Assembly (NCBI GenBank): GCA_017646945.1
Contig: JAGCLN010000049.1
Location: forward strand, 1 to 7,084
Source of the DNA: Clostridia bacterium
Lineage (GTDB): Bacteria > Bacillota > Clostridia > Christensenellales > Borkfalkiaceae
DNA: 7,084 bases
Reading direction: 5' to 3'
This document shows positions 1 through 6,472 of the stretch, in pieces. The translations under genes and the position numbers were made by a program. The notes under the pieces were generated by a model. The model was not told where the DNA came from, searched no databases, and was given only the letters and a program-made list of their open reading frames with translations. Position 1 is the stretch's first letter; each line of letters starts with the position of its first letter.

Positions 1-90
1 GGTGAAGTGTTAGACGTTGACGCGTTTACCGGTGGTTTTAACCTTCAAATCGCTTTTTCAACGGGGTATTCAGCCGGAATACAGGAGTAA
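1..90 (+). CDS. C-terminal end of a BaiN/HI0933-family FAD-dependent oxidoreductase (partial)
   Basis: Only the last 29 codons and the TAA stop are present; the start lies upstream of the window. The visible peptide begins GEVLDVDAFTGGFNLQIAFS and ends TGYSAGIQE. A GE(V/L)LD-x-GGFN(L/I)Q-x-A-x-S/T-G-x-A-G ending is typical of the HI0933/YhiN/BaiN flavoproteins, where the C-terminal segment returns to the FAD-binding fold; the Gly-Gly-Phe-Asn and Ser-Thr-Gly-Tyr stretches are the recognisable part. These proteins are often annotated as aminoacetone oxidase-like or NAD(P)/FAD-dependent oxidoreductase, and the substrate is usually unknown. The gene directly precedes cmk, an arrangement that I recall from Clostridia. 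The cmk ribosome binding site overlaps its last codons, so the two are probably cotranscribed. The family call rests on 29 residues and is therefore moderate; no substrate can be assigned. Confidence 0.7.
   Translation, partial: GEVLDVDAFTGGFNLQIAFSTGYSAGIQE
83..87 (+). promoter_or_regulatory. Ribosome binding site of cmk, overlapping the upstream gene's end
   Basis: AGGAG lies 5 nt before the cmk ATG at 93. It overlaps the last two sense codons of the upstream flavoprotein (cag gag), which stops at 88-90. Ribosomes finishing the first gene would therefore clear the site for cmk, so the two may be translationally coupled. The site also fixes the cmk start. Confidence 0.8.
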
Positions 91-92
91 AT

Positions 93-746
93 ATGATAAA
101 TATCGCGTTAGACGGCCCTGCTGGTAGTGGAAAATCTACGATAGCAAAGGCAATTTCAAAAAAACTCAATATTTTATATCTCGATACCGGCGCAATGTAC
201 AGAGCGCTTGGTTTATCCGCATATAGACTCGGCGTTGACACTAAAGACGCGGTAGCCGTTGAAAAGATTTTACCTAACGTAGACGTTAGGGTTAAATACG
301 AAAACGGCTCGCAAAGAACTTATCTGGGCGAGGAAGACGTTTCTGAAAAAATTAGGGAAAATCACGTTTCAATGCTTGCGTCAAACGTTTCCGCTCATCA
401 ATGCGTAAGAGAAAAACTCGTTGAACTTCAACGCGAAATTGCCAAGGGTACGGACTGTGTGTTAGACGGCAGGGATATAGGAACTCACGTTCTTCCTAAC
501 GCTAATTATAAGTTTTACGTTACGGCGTCTTTAGAAGAGAGAACTGAAAGACGTTATAAAGAACTTATTGCAAAAGGTCAAACCGTTGATAAAAACGCGT
601 TAAAAGAAGAAATTGCCACGAGAGATTATAACGACTCTCACAGAAAGTTTGCGCCACTTCGCCAAGCGGAAGACGCAATCTATCTTGATACTTCTGATAT
701 GACGGCGGACGAAGTTGTTGCGTTCGTTGTTTCAAAAATAAAATAA
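93..746 (+). CDS. cmk: Cytidylate kinase (CMP/dCMP kinase)
   Basis: This enzyme phosphorylates CMP and dCMP to the diphosphates with ATP, in the cytoplasm, feeding CTP and dCTP synthesis and recycling CMP released by phospholipid synthesis and RNA turnover. The 217 residues match the usual length of about 220. The P-loop GPAGSGKST is at residues 8-16, the LDTGAMYR motif that contacts the nucleotide at 30-37, and DGRDIGT at 125-131. The lid region carries TRDYNDSHR (177-185), followed by PLRQAEDAIYLDT (188-200) near the C terminus, both hallmarks of bacterial Cmk. The ATG is set by AGGAG 5 nt upstream and gives an N terminus that leads straight into the P-loop strand. The gene ends with tandem in-frame stops (TAA, TAG). 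It lies 2 nt after the flavoprotein stop and 11 nt before plsC. Genetic linkage of cmk to an S1 gene is widespread in bacteria and is kept here with plsC in between. Confidence 0.97.
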   Translation: MINIALDGPAGSGKSTIAKAISKKLNILYLDTGAMYRALGLSAYRLGVDTKDAVAVEKILPNVDVRVKYENGSQRTYLGEEDVSEKIRENHVSMLASNVSAHQCVREKLVELQREIAKGTDCVLDGRDIGTHVLPNANYKFYVTASLEERTERRYKELIAKGQTVDKNALKEEIATRDYNDSHRKFAPLRQAEDAIYLDTSDMTADEVVAFVVSKIK

Positions 747-757
747 TAGGTGAAAAT

Positions 758-1384
758 ATGTTATATAAGTTCGCAAGACCGTTCTTAAAGTTATTTTATA
801 TAACTTTTTATAGGGTAAAAATATTTGGAAAAGAAAATCTTATCAAAAAGGGTAAGAGTATAGTTGCTTGTAATCACCTTGGCAAGATGGACGTAATTTT
901 GGTAGGCGCATTATATCCGGATATCACCATTTTCATGTCGAAAATCGAGTGGTATAAGAATAAATTCTTCGGTGGTATTTTGAAAAAACTCGGCAGTATT
1001 CCCCTTGATAGAGATAAACCGAGTTTAAGCAGTATTAAAGAAGGTTTACAAGTATTGAAAGACGATAAAAGACTTGGTATTTTCCCCGAAGGAAGAAGAA
1101 ACTTTGAAACTAACGACCTTCAAGAGATTAAACAAGGCGCAACAATGTTTGCCGTAAAAGGCAAAGCGGTTATCACGCCGGTAATTATCTATGATAGACT
1201 TAAAATGTTTAAAAAAGGCTATGCTATCGTTGGTAAGCCGATAAGTTTTGAAGAGTATTACGACGTGCGTTTTACTCCTGAAGTTTCCGCAGAATGCACA
1301 AAGAAACTTGAAGATGAAATGCACAGGCTTCAAAAAGAACTTTTCGCTATCGTTGACGATATAAAGGCTAAAAAGAAGAAATAA
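758..1384 (+). CDS. plsC: 1-acyl-sn-glycerol-3-phosphate acyltransferase (PlsC family)
   Basis: PlsC adds the second acyl chain to lysophosphatidic acid to give phosphatidic acid, the precursor of membrane phospholipids, at the inner face of the membrane. All four acyltransferase blocks can be seen in the 208 residues. Block I is NHLGKMD with the catalytic H40-x4-D45; block II is GSIPLDR (79-85), including the conserved Arg; block III is FPEGRR (109-114), where the family usually has FPEGTR; block IV is ITPV (139-142). The N terminus is hydrophobic and basic (FARPFLKLFYITFY), fitting membrane attachment rather than a clear spanning helix. The tail is Lys-rich (KAKKKK). The start is supported by AGGTGA at 748-753, 4 nt before the ATG. 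The TAA stop shares its last base with the next ATG. Acyl donor (acyl-ACP or acyl-CoA) cannot be told from the sequence. Confidence 0.92.
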   Translation: MLYKFARPFLKLFYITFYRVKIFGKENLIKKGKSIVACNHLGKMDVILVGALYPDITIFMSKIEWYKNKFFGGILKKLGSIPLDRDKPSLSSIKEGLQVLKDDKRLGIFPEGRRNFETNDLQEIKQGATMFAVKGKAVITPVIIYDRLKMFKKGYAIVGKPISFEEYYDVRFTPEVSAECTKKLEDEMHRLQKELFAIVDDIKAKKKK

Positions 1385-3417
1385 TGAAGATTACCTTAGC
1401 AAAAAACGTTGGGTTTTGTAAGGGGGTTCAGCGCGCCGTTGACACGGTTTTATCATTGAACGTTTCGCCCGTTTACGTTTACGGCGAGATTATTCATAAT
1501 GAGAACGTTTTGCGCGACTTAGAAGAAAAAGGCGTTGTTACCTTAGAAGATTATACTTGCTTAAAGCAAGGCGATACGCTCGTTATTCGTTCGCACGGCG
1601 TAGGCAAGGGCGTTTTAACCGACCTTGAAGATAGAGGAATAAACGTTATAAACCTTACATGCCCGTTCGTTATTAAAACTCAAAAAATCGTTGAAGAATA
1701 TTATCTTAAAGGTTACCAAATCATAATATTTGGAAAGAGAGAGCACCCTGAAGTTATCGGTATTAACGGTTGGTGTGAAAACACCGCTTTGATTTTCGAG
1801 AGCGCTAGCGAGCTTGAAAATGGTATTAGTGCCGATAAAGTTTGCGTGGTGGCTCAAACAACCGTTTCAAGTGAAAAATTTGCCGAATTTTTAAAAAAAT
1901 TCGCTAATTTATACCCCAAAACAGTTGAGATTTTTAAAACAATTTGCTATACTACATTAGAGCGTCAGCAAGAAGCGGATGTTTTATCTAAGAATTCTGA
2001 TGCTATGATTGTTATCGGTGGCAAGAGTAGTAGTAATACTCAAAAACTTTACGATATATGTAAAGCGAACTGCCCTGATACTTACTTCGTTTCGTCGCCC
2101 GATGGGCTCGATTATAAAATATTAAATCTCTATAAAAGCGTTGGAATCGTGAGTGGGGCATCAACCCCAAAATCCGATTCTATGGAGGTTTACTTAAAAA
2201 TGTCAGAAAAGAATATCAACACAATGGATGAAGCAATCGAATTACTTGATGAAAAGAAAGCGCTCAAGCGCGGTCAAAAAATTAGCGTAGTTATATCACA
2301 AGTTAATGACGATGGCTTAAAAGTTTACTTAGACGGAAAAACTGACATCACTTTACCAAAAGAACAACTCGCATGCGAAGTATACAACAAAGCTGAATAC
2401 GAAGCAAAGGGCGAGATCGAAGTTGTAGTTATGGGTACTAAGCCCCTTGTTTTATCCGAAAAGCAAATTCTCGTTTTAAAGCAAGAAGAAGAACTCGTTA
2501 AAGAACTTAACGAAGGCAAGATTATCAACGTTAAGATTGATGGTTTCAATAAGGGTGGTTTAACTGGTAAGTTTGAAAACTTTGCAGTATTCGTTCCCGC
2601 AAAGGAAATCAAAATCGGTTTCGTTAGCGATCTTCAAAAATACGTTGATAAGACTTTAAGGGTTAAAGCGTTAAAAGTTGAATATACTAACAGAAAGAAA
2701 GAAATCGTTGGTTCTCAAAAAGTTATTTTAGAAGCTGAAAAGGCTGAAAGAGATGCTGAAAGACTTGCAAAAGAAGAAGCATTCTTCGCTTCTATCGCTG
2801 AAAATGACGTTGTTACCGGTACCGTTGCAAGATTTGCAAGTTTCGGTGCATTCGTAGTTGTAAACGGCTTTGACTGTCTTGCTCACGTATCAGACCTTTC
2901 TTGGACTGGCGTTAAGTCACCTGCAGACGTATTTGAAATCGGTAAGGAATACGATTTCGTTGTATTAAAAGTTGATAAAGACAATAAGAAGGTTTCTATC
3001 GGCTACAAGCAATTACAACCCAAGCCTTGGGATAGCGTTGCTGAAAAGTACAACGTTGGCGACGTTATTACCGGTAAGATTGTAAGAATCGTATCTTTCG
3101 GTGCGTTCGTTGAACTTGAAAAGGGTGTTGACGGTTTAGTTCACGTTTCTCAAATTTCTCACGAATTCCTTGAAAATCCTGCTTCTAAACTTAAAGTTGG
3201 TGAAGAAGTTAACGCTAAGATTTTAGCGATTGACGTTGAAAACACCAAGATTACTCTTTCTATCAAAGCTTTATTAGAAGCTCCTGTTAAGGAAGAAAAA
3301 GTTGAAGAAAAGCCCAAGAAAGAAAAGAAAGCAAAGAAGGAAGACGATGATGAAATTCACGGTTGGACTGAAAGTGCTGATACCGGCATTTCTATCGCTG
3401 AACTTCTTAACAAGTAA
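1384..3417 (+). CDS. ispH: Fusion of 4-hydroxy-3-methylbut-2-enyl diphosphate reductase (IspH/LytB) with ribosomal protein S1-like domains
   Basis: The protein has 677 residues and two parts. Residues 1 to about 270 are IspH, the [4Fe-4S] enzyme that reduces HMBPP to IPP and DMAPP in the last MEP pathway step. Cluster cysteines C12, C93 and C188 are present, as are substrate-binding H38, H71 and H121, E123 two residues later, TTVS at 159-162, SSSN at 215-218 and the GAST loop near 258-261, so this half should be active. Residues 297-628 hold four S1 OB-fold domains: two divergent (about 297-360 and 378-450) and two canonical (474-543 and 558-628), the latter each with SFGAFV and HVS motifs. 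A Lys-rich then acidic linker (about 636-657) leads to an ending like the TSIGDLL tails of Gram-positive S1 proteins. IspH-S1 fusions are known in Clostridia. The start overlaps the plsC stop (TAATG) with only a weak AAGAAG upstream, suggesting coupling. An internal start at the junction is listed separately. Confidence 0.95.
   Translation: MKITLAKNVGFCKGVQRAVDTVLSLNVSPVYVYGEIIHNENVLRDLEEKGVVTLEDYTCLKQGDTLVIRSHGVGKGVLTDLEDRGINVINLTCPFVIKTQKIVEEYYLKGYQIIIFGKREHPEVIGINGWCENTALIFESASELENGISADKVCVVAQTTVSSEKFAEFLKKFANLYPKTVEIFKTICYTTLERQQEADVLSKNSDAMIVIGGKSSSNTQKLYDICKANCPDTYFVSSPDGLDYKILNLYKSVGIVSGASTPKSDSMEVYLKMSEKNINTMDEAIELLDEKKALKRGQKISVVISQVNDDGLKVYLDGKTDITLPKEQLACEVYNKAEYEAKGEIEVVVMGTKPLVLSEKQILVLKQEEELVKELNEGKIINVKIDGFNKGGLTGKFENFAVFVPAKEIKIGFVSDLQKYVDKTLRVKALKVEYTNRKKEIVGSQKVILEAEKAERDAERLAKEEAFFASIAENDVVTGTVARFASFGAFVVVNGFDCLAHVSDLSWTGVKSPADVFEIGKEYDFVVLKVDKDNKKVSIGYKQLQPKPWDSVAEKYNVGDVITGKIVRIVSFGAFVELEKGVDGLVHVSQISHEFLENPASKLKVGEEVNAKILAIDVENTKITLSIKALLEAPVKEEKVEEKPKKEKKAKKEDDDEIHGWTESADTGISIAELLNK
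2184..2202 (+). promoter_or_regulatory. Candidate internal ribosome binding site and in-frame ATG at the IspH/S1 junction
   Basis: GGAGG(TT) at 2184-2190 is followed after an 11-nt gap (counted from the last G of GGAGG) by ATG at 2200-2202, which is in frame with the fusion as M273. Translation from here would give a 405-residue protein starting MSEKNINTMDEAIELLDE and holding all four S1 domains, much like a free-standing Gram-positive S1. The spacing is longer than the usual 5 to 9 nt. The GGAGG also encodes part of Met-Glu-Val, so chance is possible. Codon usage changes at this point (see findings). It could be an active second start, a relic of formerly separate genes, or coincidence. Confidence 0.45.
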
Positions 3418-3430
3418 TTATAAAAAATAT

Positions 3431-3459
3431 ACCTACCGCATTTGCGGTAGGTTTTTTTT
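3431..3459 (+). terminator. Rho-independent terminator after ispH-S1
   Basis: A perfect 9-bp stem, ACCTACCGC (3431-3439) with GCGGTAGGT (3444-3452), closes an ATTT loop. The T run at 3452-3459 (8 T) follows at once. It begins 13 nt after the ispH-S1 stop and ends the first operon. The A-rich stretch at 3422-3427 could extend the stem by pairing with the T run, but no gene converges from the other side, so only the + direction matters here. Confidence 0.93.
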
Positions 3460-3462
3460 ACG

Positions 3463-3486
3463 TTTTATGCGAAAATTCGCATAAAA
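3463..3486. repeat. Near-perfect inverted repeat between the terminator and the next promoter
   Basis: The arms TTTTATGCGAA (3463-3473) and TTCGCATAAAA (3476-3486) are exact reverse complements separated by AA. No T run follows on either strand, so it is not a standard terminator. It lies 4 nt beyond the terminator T run and about 34 nt upstream of the -35 box of the next promoter. A dimeric regulator could bind here, or it may be a second RNA hairpin. I recognise no known operator consensus. Confidence 0.6.
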
Positions 3487-3520
3487 AATTCTTGAAAACA
3501 TAATAAAAACAGTTTTAGTC

Positions 3521-3549
3521 TTGCAAAAAGTAAATATTTAGTGTAAAAT
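3521..3549 (+). promoter_or_regulatory. Sigma-A-type promoter for the kinase-dxs-peptidase operon
   Basis: A -35 element TTGCAA (3521-3526) and a -10 element TAAAAT (3544-3549) are separated by the ideal 17 nt, in AT-rich surroundings. Transcription would start near 3556, leaving a leader of only about 20 nt that is almost all A and T before the ribosome binding site. There is no room for a riboswitch or attenuator between promoter and gene. It is the first strong promoter after the terminator. Confidence 0.7.
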
Positions 3550-3567
3550 ATATGTAAATATATATAT

Positions 3568-3572
3568 AGGAG
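3568..3572 (+). promoter_or_regulatory. Ribosome binding site of the NahK-like kinase gene
   Basis: AGGAG lies 5 nt before the ATG at 3578 and fixes that start. It follows an alternating TATATATA run (3561-3568) that should leave the site free of stable structure. Confidence 0.8.
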
Positions 3573-3577
3573 TTCCT

Positions 3578-4657
3578 ATGGATATTTTTAATTTATGCCA
3601 AGACTTTTCTTTTGAAGGTGAGTTTTTAAATTACGAAGTTGTAACTACTGGTAATATTAACACCACTTACAAGGTTACGATGCAACTTGGTGCTAAAGAA
3701 GAACGTTATTTACTACAAAAGATAAATAAGAACGTATTTTCTCATCCTGAAAGGATAATGGAAAATATTAAGAGCGTTAACGATTTTATTGACCATCGCC
3801 ACAAATGTGAAGATTTGTTCGTGCTTCACTTTATCAATAGTAAAAACGACTTGCCGTACGTTATTGACGAGCACGGTAATTTTTGGAGAGCGTGTAAGTT
3901 TTTTGACTGCGCGTGCTTTGACTCGCCGGACGATTTGTTCGTTATAGAAGAAGCAGGTAGGGCGTTTGGTCAATTCCAATACCTTTTAAACGGTTACGAT
4001 GCTTCAAAACTTCACGTTACTATACCTAATTTCCACGATACGAGAAAGAGAATTCAAGCGCTTGAAAAGACTATTAAGTACGCATCGGGCAGTTTGAAAG
4101 CGATTGCAAAAGAAGAAATCGATTATATTTTAGAAAATAAATCGATTGCCGTTAAACTTTGCGAACTTTTAGACGAAGGCAAAATTCCTTTAAGGGTTAC
4201 GCATAACGATACTAAGTGCAACAACGTTATTTTTGATAAAAACACGTTAAAAGCGCTTGCCGTTATTGACCTTGATACGATTATGCCGGGGCTTTGCGCT
4301 TATGATTTTGGTGATGGTGCAAGGTCGATTTGTTCAACTACTGATGAAGACGAGCAAGATTTATCGCTTGTTAAGTTCGATTTAGAAAGGTTTGAAAGGT
4401 TTTCAAAAGGTTATTTTAAGTACTTAAAGTCAATTTTAACGGAAGACGAGAAAGATACACTTGCTTTAAGCGTTTATATTATGACGCTTGAACTTGCATC
4501 AAGATTTTTACAAGACTATCTTAACGGTGACGTTTACTTTAAAGTAAGAATGAAAAACCACAATCTTATCAGGGCGCGTTGTCAAATTGCGCTTTGTAAA
4601 GATATTCTTATAAAACTTGACCAAATGAATGAGATTGTTCACAAATACTTGCAATAA
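3578..4657 (+). CDS. N-acetylhexosamine 1-kinase-like phosphotransferase (APH/choline kinase fold)
   Basis: The 359-residue protein has the aminoglycoside/choline kinase fold. The nucleotide loop appears as TTGNINTTYKV (23-33), followed by LLQKINKNVF (45-54) with a likely ATP-contacting K48. The catalytic loop is THNDTKCNNV (208-217) with D211, and the metal-binding IDLDTIMPGL (230-239) takes the place of the DFG motif, followed by YDFGDGARS (242-250). The LQKIN-x-VF, HNDTK-NNV and IDLDT-MPGL-YDFGD series, together with the length near 360, most resembles NahK/LnpB, which makes GlcNAc-1-P or GalNAc-1-P from the free sugar and ATP in the cytoplasm. No lacto-N-biose phosphorylase or sugar transporter gene is in view, so the substrate is inferred; GlcNAc salvage from cell wall or host glycans would fit. 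It is the first gene of its operon and its stop overlaps the dxs start. Another sugar or amino-alcohol kinase remains possible. Confidence 0.8.
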   Translation: MDIFNLCQDFSFEGEFLNYEVVTTGNINTTYKVTMQLGAKEERYLLQKINKNVFSHPERIMENIKSVNDFIDHRHKCEDLFVLHFINSKNDLPYVIDEHGNFWRACKFFDCACFDSPDDLFVIEEAGRAFGQFQYLLNGYDASKLHVTIPNFHDTRKRIQALEKTIKYASGSLKAIAKEEIDYILENKSIAVKLCELLDEGKIPLRVTHNDTKCNNVIFDKNTLKALAVIDLDTIMPGLCAYDFGDGARSICSTTDEDEQDLSLVKFDLERFERFSKGYFKYLKSILTEDEKDTLALSVYIMTLELASRFLQDYLNGDVYFKVRMKNHNLIRARCQIALCKDILIKLDQMNEIVHKYLQ

Positions 4658-6459
4658 TGTCAGTTTTAGAAAAGTTATACGGCGGAACGCCGTTAAAACA
4701 ACTTAATATCAACGAACTCAATTGTCTATGTGAAGAGATTCGTGAAAAGATAATAACCGTCGCTTGTCAAAACGGCGGTCATTTATCGTCAAATCTTGGT
4801 AGTGTGGAATTAACGGTAGCAATTCATTACGTTTTTGATATCCCGATGGACAAATTGATTTTTGACGTTGGGCATCAGTCTTACACGCACAAGATTTTAA
4901 CCGACCGCTTATCTGGTTTTGATAATATTAGAAAAAGCAACGGTTTAAGTGGGTTTCCCGATCCTATGGAAAGTAAGGCGGATGCTTTTTTAGTTGGGCA
5001 CGCAGGAACTAGTATTTCCGCAGGGCTTGGGTATTGCTATTCAAGAGATAGTCTTAATGAAGACTATTTCGTTATTGACGTGGTTGGTGATGCTTCCTTT
5101 TTCAACGGCGAAAATTTAGAGGCGATAACTTCTTCAAAGAAGAAACCAAACAAATTCTTGGTTATTTTTAACGATAACGGTATGTCTATCAGTAAAAATA
5201 ACAACGGCTTATATAAATTAGTTTCGAAAGTAACGATTAGAAAGAGTTACACAAGGTTTAATTCCTTTTTGCAAAGAACGATTGGTAAGATATTTATAGG
5301 TAAGTTCTTAAAGTCGATTAAAAGGTCTTTAAAAAGGGGACTTTCCGTAAATAGTTTTATGGATAGTTTAGGTCTTAAATACGTTGGCAAGTTTGACGGG
5401 CACGACTTAAAAACTCTTATCAAAATATTAACCGATATCAAAAATTTTGAAGAACCCACGCTTTTACACGTTCAAACCAAGAAAGGCAAGGGTCACGAAG
5501 ATGCGGAAAACGATTCTTCAAGATTCCACGGCGTTTCAAAGAATTTAGAGATTTCAGATAACTATTTTTCTTCGGGAATATCGGCAATTTTAGAAAAACA
5601 GATTGAAAAAACGCCCGAAATTGTAGCAATAACGGCAGGTATGAAAGATGGTGTGGGTCTTACTTCCTTTGCGGAAAATCACCCAAATTCTTTCGTTGAC
5701 GTTGGTATTCAAGAAGAACACGCCGTAACCTTATCGGCAGGTATGGCGATAAGTGGAACTAAACCCATCGTGTTTATCTATTCCACCTTTTTACAAAGGG
5801 GTTACGACCAAATCGTTCACGACGTTTGTATGCAAAATTTACCCGTTGTGTTTATGATTGATAGAGCAGGTTTAGTAGGGGCTGATGGTAAAACGCATCA
5901 AGGCGTTTTCGATTTGTCCTACTTAACTCATCTTCCAAACGTTACCGTTTTAGCGCCGAAAAATTTAGCGGAACTTGAAAAAATGCTAAGTTTCGCGCTC
6001 AGTAAGAATTCACCGGTAGCGATAAGGTATCCTAACGGGAAAATTTGCGATAATTATAGCGATTTTACAAGCGATAATTTTGAAGAGTTTGAAGTTTTAC
6101 ACGGCGATTTGAACGCGGATAACGTTTTACTTGCGGTAGGGCCAAGGGCTATTGAAATTTGCGATAAAATAAAATCTAAAACGAAAAAATCAATAGCAAT
6201 CGTGAACGCAAGAACTATAAAACCGCTCGATAGTAAAACTCTTGATAAAATTTTAGGTAAAAACATTATAACTATTGAAGAAAACTCTAAAATAGGCGGT
6301 TTCGGTAGTTGTGTTTTAGGTTATTACTCGAATAAAGGCGTTTTAGCAAATGTAAGCGTTGTAGGTGTGAACGATGAGTTCGTTCACGTTGGAACGATTG
6401 AAGAGCAACTTGCTAAAAACGGCATTACCCCTGACGAAATTATAAAATTACTCAGATAA
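4657..6459 (+). CDS. dxs: 1-deoxy-D-xylulose-5-phosphate synthase (DXS), divergent thiamine-diphosphate region
   Basis: DXS condenses pyruvate and glyceraldehyde 3-phosphate to DXP, the entry to the MEP isoprenoid pathway and a source for thiamine and pyridoxal phosphate. The 600 residues are slightly short (usually about 620). Residues matching the E. coli enzyme include H42 and H73, metal ligands D145, N174 and M176, catalytic E353 (IQEEHAV), R381 (STFLQRGYDQ), D410 and H414 (GADGKTHQG) and R457 (IRYPNG). FDGHDL (246-251) and TKKGKGHEDAEN (274-285) follow the family pattern. The usual GDG of the cofactor motif is GDA (144-146), followed by SFFNGEN instead of an LTGGM-like stretch, and the usual GHSSTS is GHAGTS (114-119). 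The segment 190-230 is rich in Lys and Arg. The ATG overlaps the kinase stop (TAATG) and has no Shine-Dalgarno, so it probably depends on translational coupling. An active DXS is likely; a DXS-like paralogue cannot be excluded. Confidence 0.92.
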   Translation: MSVLEKLYGGTPLKQLNINELNCLCEEIREKIITVACQNGGHLSSNLGSVELTVAIHYVFDIPMDKLIFDVGHQSYTHKILTDRLSGFDNIRKSNGLSGFPDPMESKADAFLVGHAGTSISAGLGYCYSRDSLNEDYFVIDVVGDASFFNGENLEAITSSKKKPNKFLVIFNDNGMSISKNNNGLYKLVSKVTIRKSYTRFNSFLQRTIGKIFIGKFLKSIKRSLKRGLSVNSFMDSLGLKYVGKFDGHDLKTLIKILTDIKNFEEPTLLHVQTKKGKGHEDAENDSSRFHGVSKNLEISDNYFSSGISAILEKQIEKTPEIVAITAGMKDGVGLTSFAENHPNSFVDVGIQEEHAVTLSAGMAISGTKPIVFIYSTFLQRGYDQIVHDVCMQNLPVVFMIDRAGLVGADGKTHQGVFDLSYLTHLPNVTVLAPKNLAELEKMLSFALSKNSPVAIRYPNGKICDNYSDFTSDNFEEFEVLHGDLNADNVLLAVGPRAIEICDKIKSKTKKSIAIVNARTIKPLDSKTLDKILGKNIITIEENSKIGGFGSCVLGYYSNKGVLANVSVVGVNDEFVHVGTIEEQLAKNGITPDEIIKLLR

Positions 6460-6472
6460 TTAAGGTGTGAAT

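Noticed and set aside
38..241. Minus-strand ORFs across the window (for example 38-241, 1046-1333, 1615-1857, 2325-2612, 3713-3979, 5247-5459, 6730-6963)
   Set aside because: All lie opposite well-supported genes, show no recognisable domain and have no promoter or ribosome binding site that stands out; they are antisense shadows.
2108..2136. Possible internal promoter ahead of the S1 half (TATAAA at 2131 and at 2113)
   Set aside because: Neither has a convincing -35 at 16 to 18 nt (TCGATT or TTTCGT at best), and such words arise readily from Tyr-Lys codons here.
1384..3417. The IspH-S1 fusion itself as a novel architecture or an assembly artefact
   Set aside because: Fusions of this kind are already known in Clostridia, and the frame is continuous with a sensible linker, so neither novelty nor a missed stop is supported.
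3302..3484. Forward ORF of 60 codons overlapping the end of ispH-S1 and running through the terminator
   Set aside because: It is out of frame with a clear gene, is translated from the Lys-rich tail and the terminator hairpin, and has no ribosome binding site or family resemblance.
3463..3486. The second inverted repeat as another rho-independent terminator
   Set aside because: No T run follows the stem on either strand and the stem is AT-rich; it is kept only as an unexplained repeat.
3492..3519. Alternative promoter with TTGAAA at 3492
   Set aside because: The matching -10 would be TTTAGT, much weaker than TAAAAT, which is paired with TTGCAA at the ideal spacing just downstream.
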